From Sepiola atlantica (taxonomy: Eukaryota; Mollusca; Cephalopoda; Sepiida; Sepiolidae): a stretch of 64,000 bases of DNA. Location of the stretch: assembly GCA_963556195.1 (NCBI GenBank), contig OY744531.1, positions 52,864,700 to 52,928,699 on the forward strand, written 5' to 3'. Positions 23,896 through 34,814 of the stretch are shown in pieces. The position numbers and the translations under genes are program-made. Numbering within the stretch: the first letter of the stretch is position 1; the number at the start of each line of letters is the position of its first letter. Under the pieces are notes generated by a model. The model was not told the DNA's origin and made no database searches. It saw nothing but the letters and a program-made list of their open reading frames with translations.

Positions 23896-26807
23896 TACTG
23901 TACTCATTCAATTGAATAATATATTTTCTAATTTCATCTTCCATTTCAGACAATTTGGTTGTTTTTCTCAATTACATCTTTCATTTAAGTGAATTTGCCT
24001 ACTTAGTTTCATTAACCACACAATCAACCTGGAGATTTCGATGATGACAATGTAGCTTGAAATTTATTTTTATATTCTTTTATATAAAATGAAGACTATA
24101 GCAAAATCTTATTACAAATAATCAAAATGAGGACGGTTAAAAAAACGTTTTATTACTAAAACATCACGGTTGAACAATGTGTTTCTGTGATTGATATCAT
24201 TAAGTGCTGCAGTTCCTTTTGTAAATTTGTGTTTTTATCTTTTGACACAATTACACATTCTCAAAAGACACATTAAAATAAAAATCACCCATTTAAATAT
24301 AAAATTGTTTTTGTTTTTTTTTCATTATATTCTTGCTTGAAAGTGGTGAACAAACTTAAAATAAATGTGTTTCAATATATTGAGCAATAAACTAATCATT
24401 TTTCATAAATATGTTAAGCACATTTTTTACTATTGTTTTGTTGTTCATGCCTAGGTTTATAATCCGAAACAAACTCAGGAGCAATATATTATTACTGCAC
24501 TAGGACACTTTCTAAATGTTATATTTTGTAGAAAACACTGATCAGTTCCCTAGATGCAACAGATGTGTGCAATAATGCAGTAGGACACGCAAAACATAGT
24601 AAATGCTGCATTCGGATGTACTTAATACTCTAGATAGAGCAAGTATGTGTTATAATATAGTGTGACTCTTAGTATGTCTTATGGTGAATCTAACAGTGCA
24701 CAATATCATAGAGATAGCATGTGTGTAATTTACTAATGGATATATACTAAATCAGTAACTGTTCAATATGTTAGATAGAACAGTGTAACACTTGGTAAGG
24801 TGTACCTGCTTAATCTGTCGGTGTTCTTTACCCTAAATACAGCAGCTGTCTGTAAATTCGGTCTATCTTACTTTTGACTAGAATGATCAGTCACCACAAT
24901 ACCACATTTACTCATAACCTTATATTTGCTTTTTGCTTTATTGAACAAGTTGTAAACTTTCATTCTTTTTAGTTTTTACGGACGTTAACCAAACACTTAG
25001 ACTGGTACCGACTTCAGTTACCAATTAAGGGTTGTAGCATCCATCTGAACAAATACTAAACTTTGAATTATTTACTTGCAGAAAATATGAAAAAATTACA
25101 TTCAAAACAAGGCTTTCAAAAGTGTTCTAAAGTAATAAAAATGTATATCCTACTATAACTAGAATGTTAGTCACCACAATACCACATTTACTCATAACAC
25201 AAATTAGACACAAGACCATCAGACGTGTGGGAAAGAGTGTCGTCGGTCATCATTGTTCTAACATATGAAAAAAAATTAATATTTCTATGTTTCTCCAGCT
25301 AAGACATTTGTTGCTGAGCAAGGTTAGTTGAAGGTTAACATAAAATAGTAAATTCTTTACAGTAAGGTAACATTGGCATTTTCCCTTTAATGTTATCAAT
25401 AATTAAACACTGCTTTTAATGTTATCCAGTAAAAGAGAATAGCAAATCAGTCAGCATTTTTTTACATTGAAATTTAACAAGTTCTAGGCGCTTGATTGTG
25501 ATAGTGCTCTCTTGGCCTCCTTATTTTAAAAGTGCTCATTATCCTACATAGAACGAGTGTTTAATTAAATAGAGTTCAATATCCTAGATAGAGCAGGTGT
25601 GTTTATTATACACACCATAGCACAGGATTAAAAAAAAAAAAATGATGTTCGGGAAGCAGTCAAACAGTGAAACAGTCAAAGCTGGAGGTTCGGGAAAAGA
25701 TTCAGAGCTTGCAGTATATGAAAGAGTCACCCTGATGTTTAAGGTGTCAGAGCCAGCTCTTCAGGAAGTAGGCAGGTCCTAATTGTTCGGGTAGGAGTCA
25801 GAGCCTGATGTTCAGGAAAGAGTCAAGGCCTGGAGTTCAACCCGAATGGAATATTACGGAGTCTGAGTAGAATGGTATAGGAAGGGTCCCCATAGTTAGC
25901 ACTATTATTTATATTCATATAAAATAATGTCTCGATAGGTGAATTTAAAAGAAAAAATTATTCTTCCCCATTGATACCATTTATTATATTCATATAAAAT
26001 ATTTAATCAATGGTCAACCTAGGTTATTTAATCTAACGTACACAAACATAAAAGAAGTAAATAGACACCATTATTATCATAAACAAAGACTGCTGTCAGA
26101 GGGGCCTGATCGACCTAGGTTATTTTATCTAACATACACGGACATGAAGAAGTAAATAAACAAACACCCTTATTAACATTAATAATGAAGACAAATATGG
26201 TACTTTTTATAGAAATTTTACATTTTACTCCAGGGAATGGAGAGGTAGTGCAGAGTTTAGGGGAGGCCGGTGATAGTGTAGCCAGGGTGAATTGGCAACC
26301 ATGTACGTGACATCTTTTACTCCTGGCAACTGTGGAAGGAGGGCGACTGGAGAAGTGATCCCCGTGCAACGCCAATAGGTACGTATATAGTATGCGCACC
26401 GGGGCTGTAATAGGTACGTATATAGCATGTGAACAGGGATGGCGATAAGTACGTACATACCATGCGCACCTGGGCGACAATAGACACGGATTTAGCATTC
26501 ACACCAGAGTGGCGATAGGTACTTATATATTATGTACCTATATAGAAGGCACAGACAGAGGTGGTACTTTTTATAGAAATATGTCATACTTTTGCCCTGG
26601 CCAACGTAAGAGGAATGGTGGGGAAGAAGCAGCTTTCGCAAAAGGCAAAATGAGAAAGTAGCTGTGAAATTGGGCGACCAAAGAGAAAAGTAGAAAGATA
26701 AAGAGACGGCTATAAAGAAAGGGAGAGAAATAGAAGTTTGAATATAAAGATGTTACACACGCGATTTTTCTTCTATTCTATAACCTGAGCAACGCCGGGT
26801 AGCCCTG
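23896..26807. repeat. 2.9-kb direct repeat, copy R2
   Basis: Second copy of R1 with the same internal order and a few small indels and substitutions by eye. After the common GGGTAGCCCTG end it continues CTAGT, which is absent from R1. CTAG is the usual Helitron 3' terminus. Confidence 0.85.
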
Positions 26808-26811
26808 CTAG

Positions 26812-26849
26812 TCTATTATATAAATCCCACCTGTCTGTATGTATGTATG

Positions 26850-26881
<32 letters not shown>

Positions 26882-27060
26882 GCTTCTCCTCCGAAAGTAC
26901 CCAACAAACGGTCACACGGGTGACATCATTCCAACCGGCCAGCCCAGGCGCGTCTAATATCTCGGAACCGGAAAAAAAAATTGACTCTTCCGGGGTCGAC
27001 TGAGCACTTTTCTCCAATGGGGGGTGGCTTTTAACTCCATTTTTCAACGTTATTTATACT
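26812..27060 (+). mobile_element. Second copy of the TCTATTATATAA repeat family
   Basis: TCTATTATATAAA, CACCTGTCTGTATG, a (TATG)n run (26,832-26,880), CTTCTCCTCCGA, TACCCAACA and CGGTCACACGGGTGACAT are in the same order as at 17,319. It starts immediately after the CTAG that ends R2. Confidence 0.45.
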
Positions 27061-27311
27061 AATTTGAGAAGAAAAATAATGCAAAGTCACGATAAACTAG
27101 ATATGACGTCAGAGTAAGGGAGTGGCGGGAGGAAATTCACTCACACTACAACCATTTTTTTCCTTTCTTTCTTCTTTCCCTCTCACTCCCACCCTTTCTT
27201 TCTTAATTATTAATAGACGCTAATATTTCTTCCCCCCTCCCTTCCTCACTATGGCCGTTCTGTTATCCTGATATAATACTCCCAGGCATTACCTCCTCCT
27301 TTCAGGCCAAA
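27061..27311. other. Noncoding pyrimidine-rich DNA
   Basis: A CTTTC/TTCTTTCC-rich stretch at 27,155-27,245. Nothing else was recognised. Confidence 0.5.
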
Positions 27312-27680
27312 TGGGGGGGGGGATGTCGGCATTCACCGATGTGAGCGCCACAGGCAACATCTGCGGAGGGGGAATGTCGGCATTCGCCGGTATGAGCGCC
27401 CTAGGCCAAATCTGGGGAGGAGGAATGTCGGCATTCGCCGGATGAGCGCCTCAGGCCAAATCTGGGGAGGGGGAATGTCGGCATTCGCCGGAATGAGCGC
27501 CTCAGGCCAAATCAAATCTGGGGAGGGGGAATGTCGGCATTCACCGGTATAAGCGCCTCAGGCCAAATCTGGGGAGGGGGAGTGTCGGCATTCGCCGGAT
27601 GAGCGCCTCAGGCGAAACTTGGGGAGGTGGAGTGTCAGCATTCGCCGGTGTGAACGCCCCAGGTGAAATTCAGTGGAAGG
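27312..27680 (-). repeat. ~51-bp minisatellite resembling the U2-SINE 3' domain
   Basis: About seven units of 50-56 bp. On the plus strand each contains GTCGGCATTCGCCGG, GAGCGCCTCAGGC and CTGGGGAGGGGG. These phrases match the plus-strand form of the SINE 3' domain (GTCGGCATTCCCCGG, GGCGCCTCAGGC, CCCCAAAGAGGGGAGG), so the array looks like tandem amplification of part of that SINE. Confidence 0.7.
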
Positions 27681-27859
27681 GGAGTAGTATAAGTAATCGT
27701 CGGTGAGATCCCGACCGAGGGTATTAGCCTGTACTTCAGGGGAGATGAAATTCCCAATAGGAAAAGAGATTAAAAAATAAAATGATAATCTGATTTTTGA
27801 TTCGACAGTGTAAAACCGACACCTATCGGATAATACACTTGATCTCAAGGCAAATTGCC
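27681..27859 (-). repeat. Degenerate U2-like head and unfamiliar body
   Basis: Minus strand from ~27,863: TTCTCGGC, AATTTGCC, GAGATCAAGTGTATTATCCG, which matches U2 nt ~6-42 with substitutions. It lacks the extra base seen in all other U2-like pieces here. It continues with a small hairpin (CGATAGGTGT and ACACTGTCG) and unfamiliar sequence to the minisatellite. It may be one old SINE whose 3' domain became the minisatellite. Confidence 0.45.
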
Positions 27860-27900
27860 GAGAACAGATACTACACTTTGATCTTAGCCAAAAGGCTGAG
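27860..27900 (-). repeat. U2 snRNA 5' fragment, left edge of the LINE array
   Basis: A 41-bp piece equivalent to U2 nt ~8-46 (CTCAGCCTTTTGGCTAAG, then GTAGTATCTGTTCTC on the minus strand). It directly follows the 3' end of LINE unit 1. It contains the GUAGUA branch-site-recognition sequence of U2. Confidence 0.85.
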
Positions 27901-27915
27901 TATTTATTTAGATGG

Positions 27916-27970
27916 ATGCATCCTGGAAAACATTAACTCCTAGAGTTAAGATTACATTCCCAGAATGCAT
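27916..27970 (-). ncRNA. 3'-terminal stem-loop of LINE unit 1
   Basis: On the minus strand ATGCATTCTGGGAA pairs with TTTTCCAGGATGCAT, enclosing an inner TTAACTC-TAG-GAGTTAA hairpin, ~15 nt before the element's 3' end. Unit 4 has different bases but the same pairing (50,122-50,176). It is probably the RNA signal its own reverse transcriptase binds. This is a structural prediction by eye. Confidence 0.65.
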
Positions 27971-28693
27971 ACCACCTTAGGCATAAAAGCCCACTGTGGA
28001 AGGGGGGAAGGTGGGGGTCGGGGGTCATTGTGACATTTAAAAAACAACAGTTTGACATTTTTTATTTCAAACAAAGACAAAACAAAGACATTTTTTATTT
28101 GACAAAAAGCAAAGAAAATGCACAATGACAAAAACCTACTCTACCCTAAGCTAGACATTCACACTAAAAAATTCACAGTCACTCTATGGCTTAACCCTAC
28201 TTAAAATATCCCCAAAATGATACATGAAACCATGAAATAACGTGGGATTGGGATACACATTAAAAACACCTAAAAAGAAAGAAAAATAAAGAACCAAATA
28301 AAATGATAAGGGGTGGTTAGTAGGACCCTTCCCTACCCTCTTGCTAAGTGCGGACCGCCCACTGTTTTCCGGCTCAAAGCCGAAAACAAGCAGGTCGACC
28401 CCTAAATGGGAGTGGGAATAAAGCGGGGCGTTCTGAAAATAAATTAATCGGGATCTGGGTACGGGAATGGATGGCGTCTTCCAAGATAATATGGCCAAGG
28501 GTTTCATCAGCCGGGGACAAAATAAATATGTGGAGTGGGCATCTTTGGAAGCTCTCTAGTGCCTGCAGAAAAAACAAAGTTGGGACAGGACATCATTTAC
28601 TCCTACTAGCTTATAGTTCGACTAGGCTAATAAAAAATAATTTTGTTTCATACTGGGCTGGGTTCCGTAGGACCCAGTACCGTCTGCGCCATG
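27971..28693 (-). other. 3' UTR of LINE unit 1
   Basis: Noncoding tail of the element. It includes a C-rich block on the coding strand (GACCCCCGACCCCC and onward) near 28,000-28,025 and a twofold AAATAAAAAATGTC phrase (~28,055-28,105). Open frames on both strands here are not supported as genes. Confidence 0.7.
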
Positions 28694-31600
28694 CTAAGGC
28701 GGGAAAACGTATTCAAACCTGGACCCTCGTCGAATGCACAAACTAGTGTTGTGCACCCATCTTCTATTGAACTCCATGCGATGTAGTCGTTTCCAATCGC
28801 ATCTGATTTTCACTTTAAGCTGATGCTTAAAGTAAACAACCAGATCACGATCCGAAACAGACCCAACCCCATAAACCTTATCTAGACGTGTAACCCACGT
28901 CACTAACCTAGCTACGGCCAGGATCACAAGAAACACCATTCGCTTCTCTCTAGACCACGGCGGCGCTACGTTGTTGATGACGAATGCTACATCCAGGACC
29001 AGCGGCTGCTCGGCGTCGATGCGAGCCGTTACCTCTCTGACATACTCCCAGAGAAGACGTAATTTTCTGCAAGTGAAGAAGGCGTGCTCGGCCGTTTCTT
29101 CCTCATTGTCCTCACAGCGCGGGCACAAGGGGACGTCCCTTATGCCATCCCTGCATAATCTGCCATAGAGGGGCAGTGCGTTCCGAACAAGTCGCCAGGT
29201 CAGAGAGTACTCAGAATTGTTGAGATAACTCTGGCCTGGCGCCCAACTCCACTGGGAGCGAGCCTCCTCCGTCGACAATCCAAGCCGTCTCCCAAGTGGA
29301 TCCGAAGCGGACCCCTCCACTAGATCCCGATACAGTCTCTTCCTAGACCGGGCAAGGTCACTGGACCCCGGCAACGCCTTAAGCGCGGCTCGGCATTCGG
29401 TGACGAACAGCGACTCTCCTCTTGGCCTACGTCGACCTTCGACCGAGTGGTCGGGTATGAGGTTGGGAAAGGCGTCCTCAACCGCAGGGACCCACGGAGC
29501 TTCTTCCGTCAAAGTACGACTCAGGAAAGCCAGTCTCTCAGCATGTCTATGACTTGCCAAGTCAGGCATCCCCAAGCCTCCATCACACGGACGTTGCGTA
29601 CAGACCTGTCTGCGGACGTATGCTTTCCGCCCATTCCACAGAAGTGAAAAGAGCAAGCGCGTGAAAGCAAGAAGGCGGTCCGCAGGCAGCGGGAGTACAG
29701 ACAGTCGGTAAAGGATGAGAGGAAAGACGTAAGTGGCGCACGCCTCCGCTCTCCCCTTCAAGGAAAGTTTCCTTCGAATCCAAGTCCTCACAGACGATTC
29801 GACCTTTGCCTGTACTTCCGACCAATTCTTCTCCAGCTGGAGACCCGGTCCGAACCAAACGCCAAGGATCCGAACCGGGCCATCGGTCCAGCTGAAGTCA
29901 CCTGGAAGTGCGGTCTCTCCGCTCCAGGCAGCCAACCGCAGGCCATTGGACTTGCTGCGGTTGACAATGGCCCCTGTCACTTCTTCGTACCGAGCGAGCG
30001 CCTTAATCACCGCTTCTATGTCTTCACGGCTGGACACAAAAACGGTGACATCATCGGCATACGCGGAAACCCTGGCTCGCGCATAGTGAGGAGGGATAGC
30101 GATTCCGCGCAGGACTGGTGTTGCCGCCCCGTCCCTTAATTTGCGAAGGAAGGGCTCCAACGCCAGGACATAAAGCAGGGGCGACAGCGGACAACCCTGA
30201 CGTACCGAACGAGAAACCACAAACGACTCCGAAAGCTAACCGTTTACTTGCACCGCTACCGTCGGCAGACGGTACAGAATCGAGACCCACTTGCGGAAGT
30301 CCGGATTAAAACCGGCAGCCTCTAGAACAGATTCCAAGAAACCATGGTCGACCCTATCGAAAGCCTTGGACTGATCTAAATTGATCAGCGCGGCTTCAGT
30401 GTCGTCTTCTATACCCTCTAGGATCGTGCGAACCAGATGCAAATTGTTTTGAATTGACCTCCCCTTCACAGCATAGTTCTGCTCAGGTTCGATCAAGTCA
30501 GCGATAACAACCTGCAAACGATTCGCAAGAACACGGGCCAAAATCTTTAACTCTGTGTTTAGCAGAGTTATGGGCCTGTAATCATCTAAATTCCCCCCAC
30601 CAGGTTGGCCCCCCTTCTTCAACAATGTGACCACTCCTTTGGTAACCTGCCCAGGGATCGAGCCCTGAACAAACCAGTGGTTAAACACATCCTTCAGAAG
30701 AGGAACAAACATGGGCGACAGCCTCAAGTAAACTTCGTATGGCAGACCATCGAGTCCTGGAGATTTGTTGTAGCCGACCTGCTTCAACGCAGTAATGATC
30801 TCACCCTCTGTAACGTCCCCATCACAGCCAGCTGCTCGGGCCGCCTCTAGGCGGGGCGAGTCAGCCAAATAGCTGTCAAACTCCTGGCCGCGGAGTCTGG
30901 GTAGTTGGGTGAAGCGATCCTCCAAATGCTCGCGGAACCCCTCGCAAATCTCACGAGTAGATACCAGGGTATGTCCTTCCAGGTTATTCACCTTCCGAAT
31001 GTACCCATCCGAGCCACGACGTAAAGCAGCCTTACGCTCAACAGCGTCAACGTTCACAGCTTCGTTAGAGACTTTCTTTAACCTAGCTCGAACTACTTGA
31101 CCTTCATATCGCTCGCTAGCCAAGCGATTGAGGTCCCCCTTAATTAAGGCTATCTCTAGGGGATCCCCCCCAGCCACCGCCCGGGTCATCTTATCATCTA
31201 CACGCTTCTGTGTCCTAGCCCTATCTTGAGCGAGGCGCTGGCTATAGCGGACACAAAAGCGTCTAACGTAAACCTTAGTTTTCACCCACCAACTACTCCC
31301 GATAACCGCCCCCACTAAAGCCCGCTGAAGTAGTAACGTTAGCTTGTCCCGGAAGTCGGGTATCTCCAGTAAGGAGGTATTCAACTTCCAGTACCCAGCT
31401 AACCTAGGCCTATCGCTAAAACTCAAACGGGCCATAACCAATTTATGGTCCGAGTGACCTAACCAAGTGAACGTGGGACAAGATAAGAAATCTATGTCGC
31501 CTCTTCTAACTAACATTCTGTCCAAGTAAGTACTCGAACAGAAGGCCGCGCTAGTATGCCACGTCCACATCTCCCGCCCTGGGTGATCAACGCGAAATCT

Positions 31601-32125
31601 GTCGACAAGATCGCATGAGGCGATCAGGTCAGACAGACTGCTATCACACCTATCCGACCCTCTATTACCCCCGACCTTATCTATCTTGGGGTCAAGGATG
31701 GCATTCCAATCCCCCATTAATACTACACGCTCCGGACCCCCGAGAAACGTCTCCAACCGTCGAAAAAAGGAAACCCTCTCACCAACAGCGTTAGGCGCAT
31801 AAACCGCAACGATCCGAAACTTGCTGCTGTCAACGGCAACATCGACTACGACCAACCGTCCTTCCGCATCCGTATGAACAACGCGCACTGTCGCGGACAG
31901 AGTGCGTCTCACTAGCAAAGAGACACCACAACTACGGACATTGCCATATGCTGAGATGACGTCATAGTCGTCAGTCAGCACATCACAATCCCCATACGAA
32001 ACGAAGTGGGTCTCCTCGATCGCAGCTATATCTACCTTAAGGGCCACGAGATCCCTCAGCACGCGAACAGCCTTGCTTCGAGATCTCATGCCCCTCACAT
32101 TCAATGTGGCCAGGTTTAAAGCCAT
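28694..32125 (-). pseudogene. LINE ORF2 (APE endonuclease-reverse transcriptase), unit 1, one stop
   Basis: ORF2 of the Tx1-group LINE, 1143 codons, colinear without indels with the intact copy in unit 4. It begins MALNLATLNVRG and carries the APE endonuclease that would nick target DNA, then the reverse transcriptase for target-primed reverse transcription. Codon 630 is TAG instead of AGG (Arg), so translation would stop after VQVNG. That lies before RQGCPLSP and the catalytic YADD, which remain open downstream to FEYVFPP. The protein would be an endonuclease with a truncated RT and no C-terminal Cys/His motif. Unit 3 has the identical change. No frameshift is visible, so the copy is young or has been homogenised. 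Confidence 0.9.
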
Positions 32126-32135
32126 TATCCTTTAT

Positions 32136-34814
32136 TTATATGTCGCAGACGGGCCTAAAGTCCTCGGGAGTGAGGACGCCGAAGGCCTGACCAAGACTGC
32201 CAGTCAGCAGTTCGGACGAAATCCGTCCGTCTCGAGCCAGACCTCCCACGTCCAGGGGAAAGGTTAGCTTTAAGGCCCGAAAAAATGAGGGATGAACATA
32301 AATGGGGACCCTCCCCGGACATTTCGAAGCCAATTTCTTTTTTGATGGATGCTCCTCGTCAACTAAGGTAACCCCCGGAATAGCCATCTTTCCCTCCTCC
32401 ACCATTCTCCAAAGGGCGCGTGCCCTACTACCTTTATCATGCCTGATAAAGGTAGTTATCATTGGGGCATCCCGGAAGTTCAGAGGGTTATCAACTCTTT
32501 TTCCTTTCACATGTGTGAACGCTCCTAACTGTTTCAGATAACCCCTCTGCCTATTACTTAGGTCCGACTGGACAAGTGTTGCGTCCGCCTCACAAATTCT
32601 TCCCCCAGGCAGGAAAGGGAGCTTCCGGGATCTTTCTCGTCTAACTGGTGGAGGAGTGGGTTCAGTTTTCGCCGTAACTTCTTCCGGCACTTCCTCGTCA
32701 GCAACAGTTTCCTCCATAGCTACCTTGTCGGCAACAGCTTCCTCCGCCGCTACCTTGTCGGCAACAGCTTCCTCCGCCGCTACCTTGTCGGCTACAGCTG
32801 CCTCTGGTTGTTTGGCAGTTTTATATGGGCTTTTAGGCTCTTCATCTGCCTCGGCCGATGCTACGCCCATGGATATCTCTTAAGGGGTGTTGGATTGGGG
32901 AGGGGTATTTCGTTCAACCACAACTTCGGGTTCTGGAGATTGGGGTTTGGGTGGTTGAACGATTTCCTTGTCTGGACATGTCGCTTTCTGGTCTCGGCTC
33001 TTCTTTGCCCTGGTGTCCTTCTTGGGCTTCTGGACCGGTGGTTCTCCTTCCACAGTCATGTCCTCCTCAGAGTCATTATTTTCGTCTGATCCTGATGAGG
33101 GGAACTGAAACTTCCGTTTGACCGCAGGTGCAGGCTGATCTCCTGTTGCGGTTGGTGGTTTAGCGGGTTTCTCGCTCGTGCTTGGAGTCCGCTTTTTCCC
33201 CTTCTTGGCTGCCACCTTGTTCCAACCTTTTTCTTCTTCCGGTACTTCCGGTACTTCTTCCGGTACTGTTGGTTCTGTTGGTTTGGGGACATTTGTTGTC
33301 ACTGTTGGCACTGCCACCGGGGTCTTTGGTGGGTTCCTTTTGGGGCACTCCTTTGCCATATGCCCCGACGTCTGACAGTGCCAACAAACCGGCCTCCTTC
33401 CCTCCACTATCACTGGCATCGACCAGGTTTCGCAGTATAGCTGCGCCGGTATCTCCCGGAATCCTTCATGGGTGAGTCGCATAAGGATTTTGTAGTCCCC
33501 CGTCTGGATATTTCGGGGACCACGGACTGGGAACACTGCCTCAACGTCGCCATACTGTGACATAATGGCGCCTATGTGTTCGAAGGCGACACAGCATGGG
33601 ACGCCGAGAACTGACACAGTTGTCCTCCTCTTTGATAAATATTCGGGAGTCAATTTTATCCCGTTACTCGTATGCTCCCATTTCGCCACTCTTTCGGCTT
33701 CTGCCACGTTAGGGAGCAGAATATCATACATAGCGTATGATCGCTTTACTACGTAGGTAGCTGGGATCTTCAGATCCCCAAGTATTTTCATTATTTTGTC
33801 CTTGGGGACCCCAGTCAGCCCCTTCGTCTTTGTATCAGTTGTAACCAATGAGACTATTCGTCTCTTTAGTCTCTCCAGAGTGCCCGGGACTACTTTGATT
33901 GTACTTCCGTCGGTGAAGTCGGCGTATTTATCTCTGAAGAGTCGCCTGTACTCCACTGGAGTCTTCTGGGCCTGGGGTCCCCACGTCGATGTGGTTCCTT
34001 TGGAGTCCTTATTTAGTGTCTTTTCTGGCAAGACCTTTTTGGCCCCTTTCCTAACTCTTGGTCTTTCAGGCCTACTCTCGTCTCCCTCAGAGCTGTCGGT
34101 TGATGATCCCCCCGAGGAGCACCCAAGAAACGACTTTGGCCTATACTGTCTCTGTGCCACCTCCAAGTCTAGAGACTGGCACTTTCTTACTGGCTTCTGA
34201 TTAAAGAATGGGGTGTCACTGAATTCGCCAAAACTTATGGTTTGGGTGCATTCGGGCATGCTACCCCCTGCCATAGAAAACGACCCGACTGGAGTGCCGC
34301 TCGGTGCGACACCCTCCATAACCGAAACTGAGGTGCCCGGCGAGGCAACACCTCCTGGGGCGCACTCGGGTGTGCAACCGCCCTCCAACACGACTAGGGC
34401 GCACTCGGGCGTGCAACCCCCCTTCAACACGACCGGGGCGCACTCGGGTGTGCAACCCTCCTCCAACACGACCGGGGCGCACTCGGGCGTGCAACCCCCC
34501 TCCAACACGACTGGGGCGCACTCGGGTGTGCAACCCCCCTCCAACACGACTGGGGCGCACTCGGGCGTGCAAACCCCCTCCAACACGACTGGGGCGCACT
34601 CGGGTGTGCAACCCCCCTCCAACACGACCGGGGCGCACTCGGGTGTGCAACCCCCCTTCCAGGTCGGAGAACCGCTCGGCACGGTTATCCCCACCATCAT
34701 TAGGTCGTACTCAGGAGTACGATTCACCAAATCTAACAAGGTGCCCTCCGCGGTCACACCTTCCTCGCTGTTGTCAACGACAACACAGTTTTTTGAAGCC
34801 CGGGTGGCTTCCAT
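32136..34814 (-). pseudogene. LINE ORF1 (gag-like RNA-binding protein), unit 1, one stop
   Basis: ORF1 begins MEATRASKNC, has eight CTPEC-type 13-residue repeats (one fewer than units 2 and 3), an RRM-like region and a CCHC knuckle (CWHCQTSGHMAKEC). Codon 645 is TAA where unit 2 has GAA (Glu), so the product would end at PPQSNTP. It would lose the Ala/Glu-rich VADKVAAEEA repeats and the conserved C-terminal domain. The rest of the frame is open to FRPVCDI. The truncated protein would keep the nucleic-acid-binding parts. ORF1 proteins of this type coat the LINE RNA in an RNP. The stop is a single G-to-T change on the coding strand. Confidence 0.9.
34357..34660 (-). repeat. 39-bp coding minisatellite in ORF1, unit 1
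   Basis: Eight 39-bp units encode GGCTPECAPVVLE-type repeats. Because 39 is divisible by 3 every frame stays open on both strands, producing spurious antisense frames. Confidence 0.95.

Noticed and set aside
28184..28746. Open frames of 107-132 aa on both strands in the LINE 3' UTR, repeated in units 2 and 3
   Set aside because: They overlap one another on opposite strands, have no recognisable domain and recur only because the UTR is copied.
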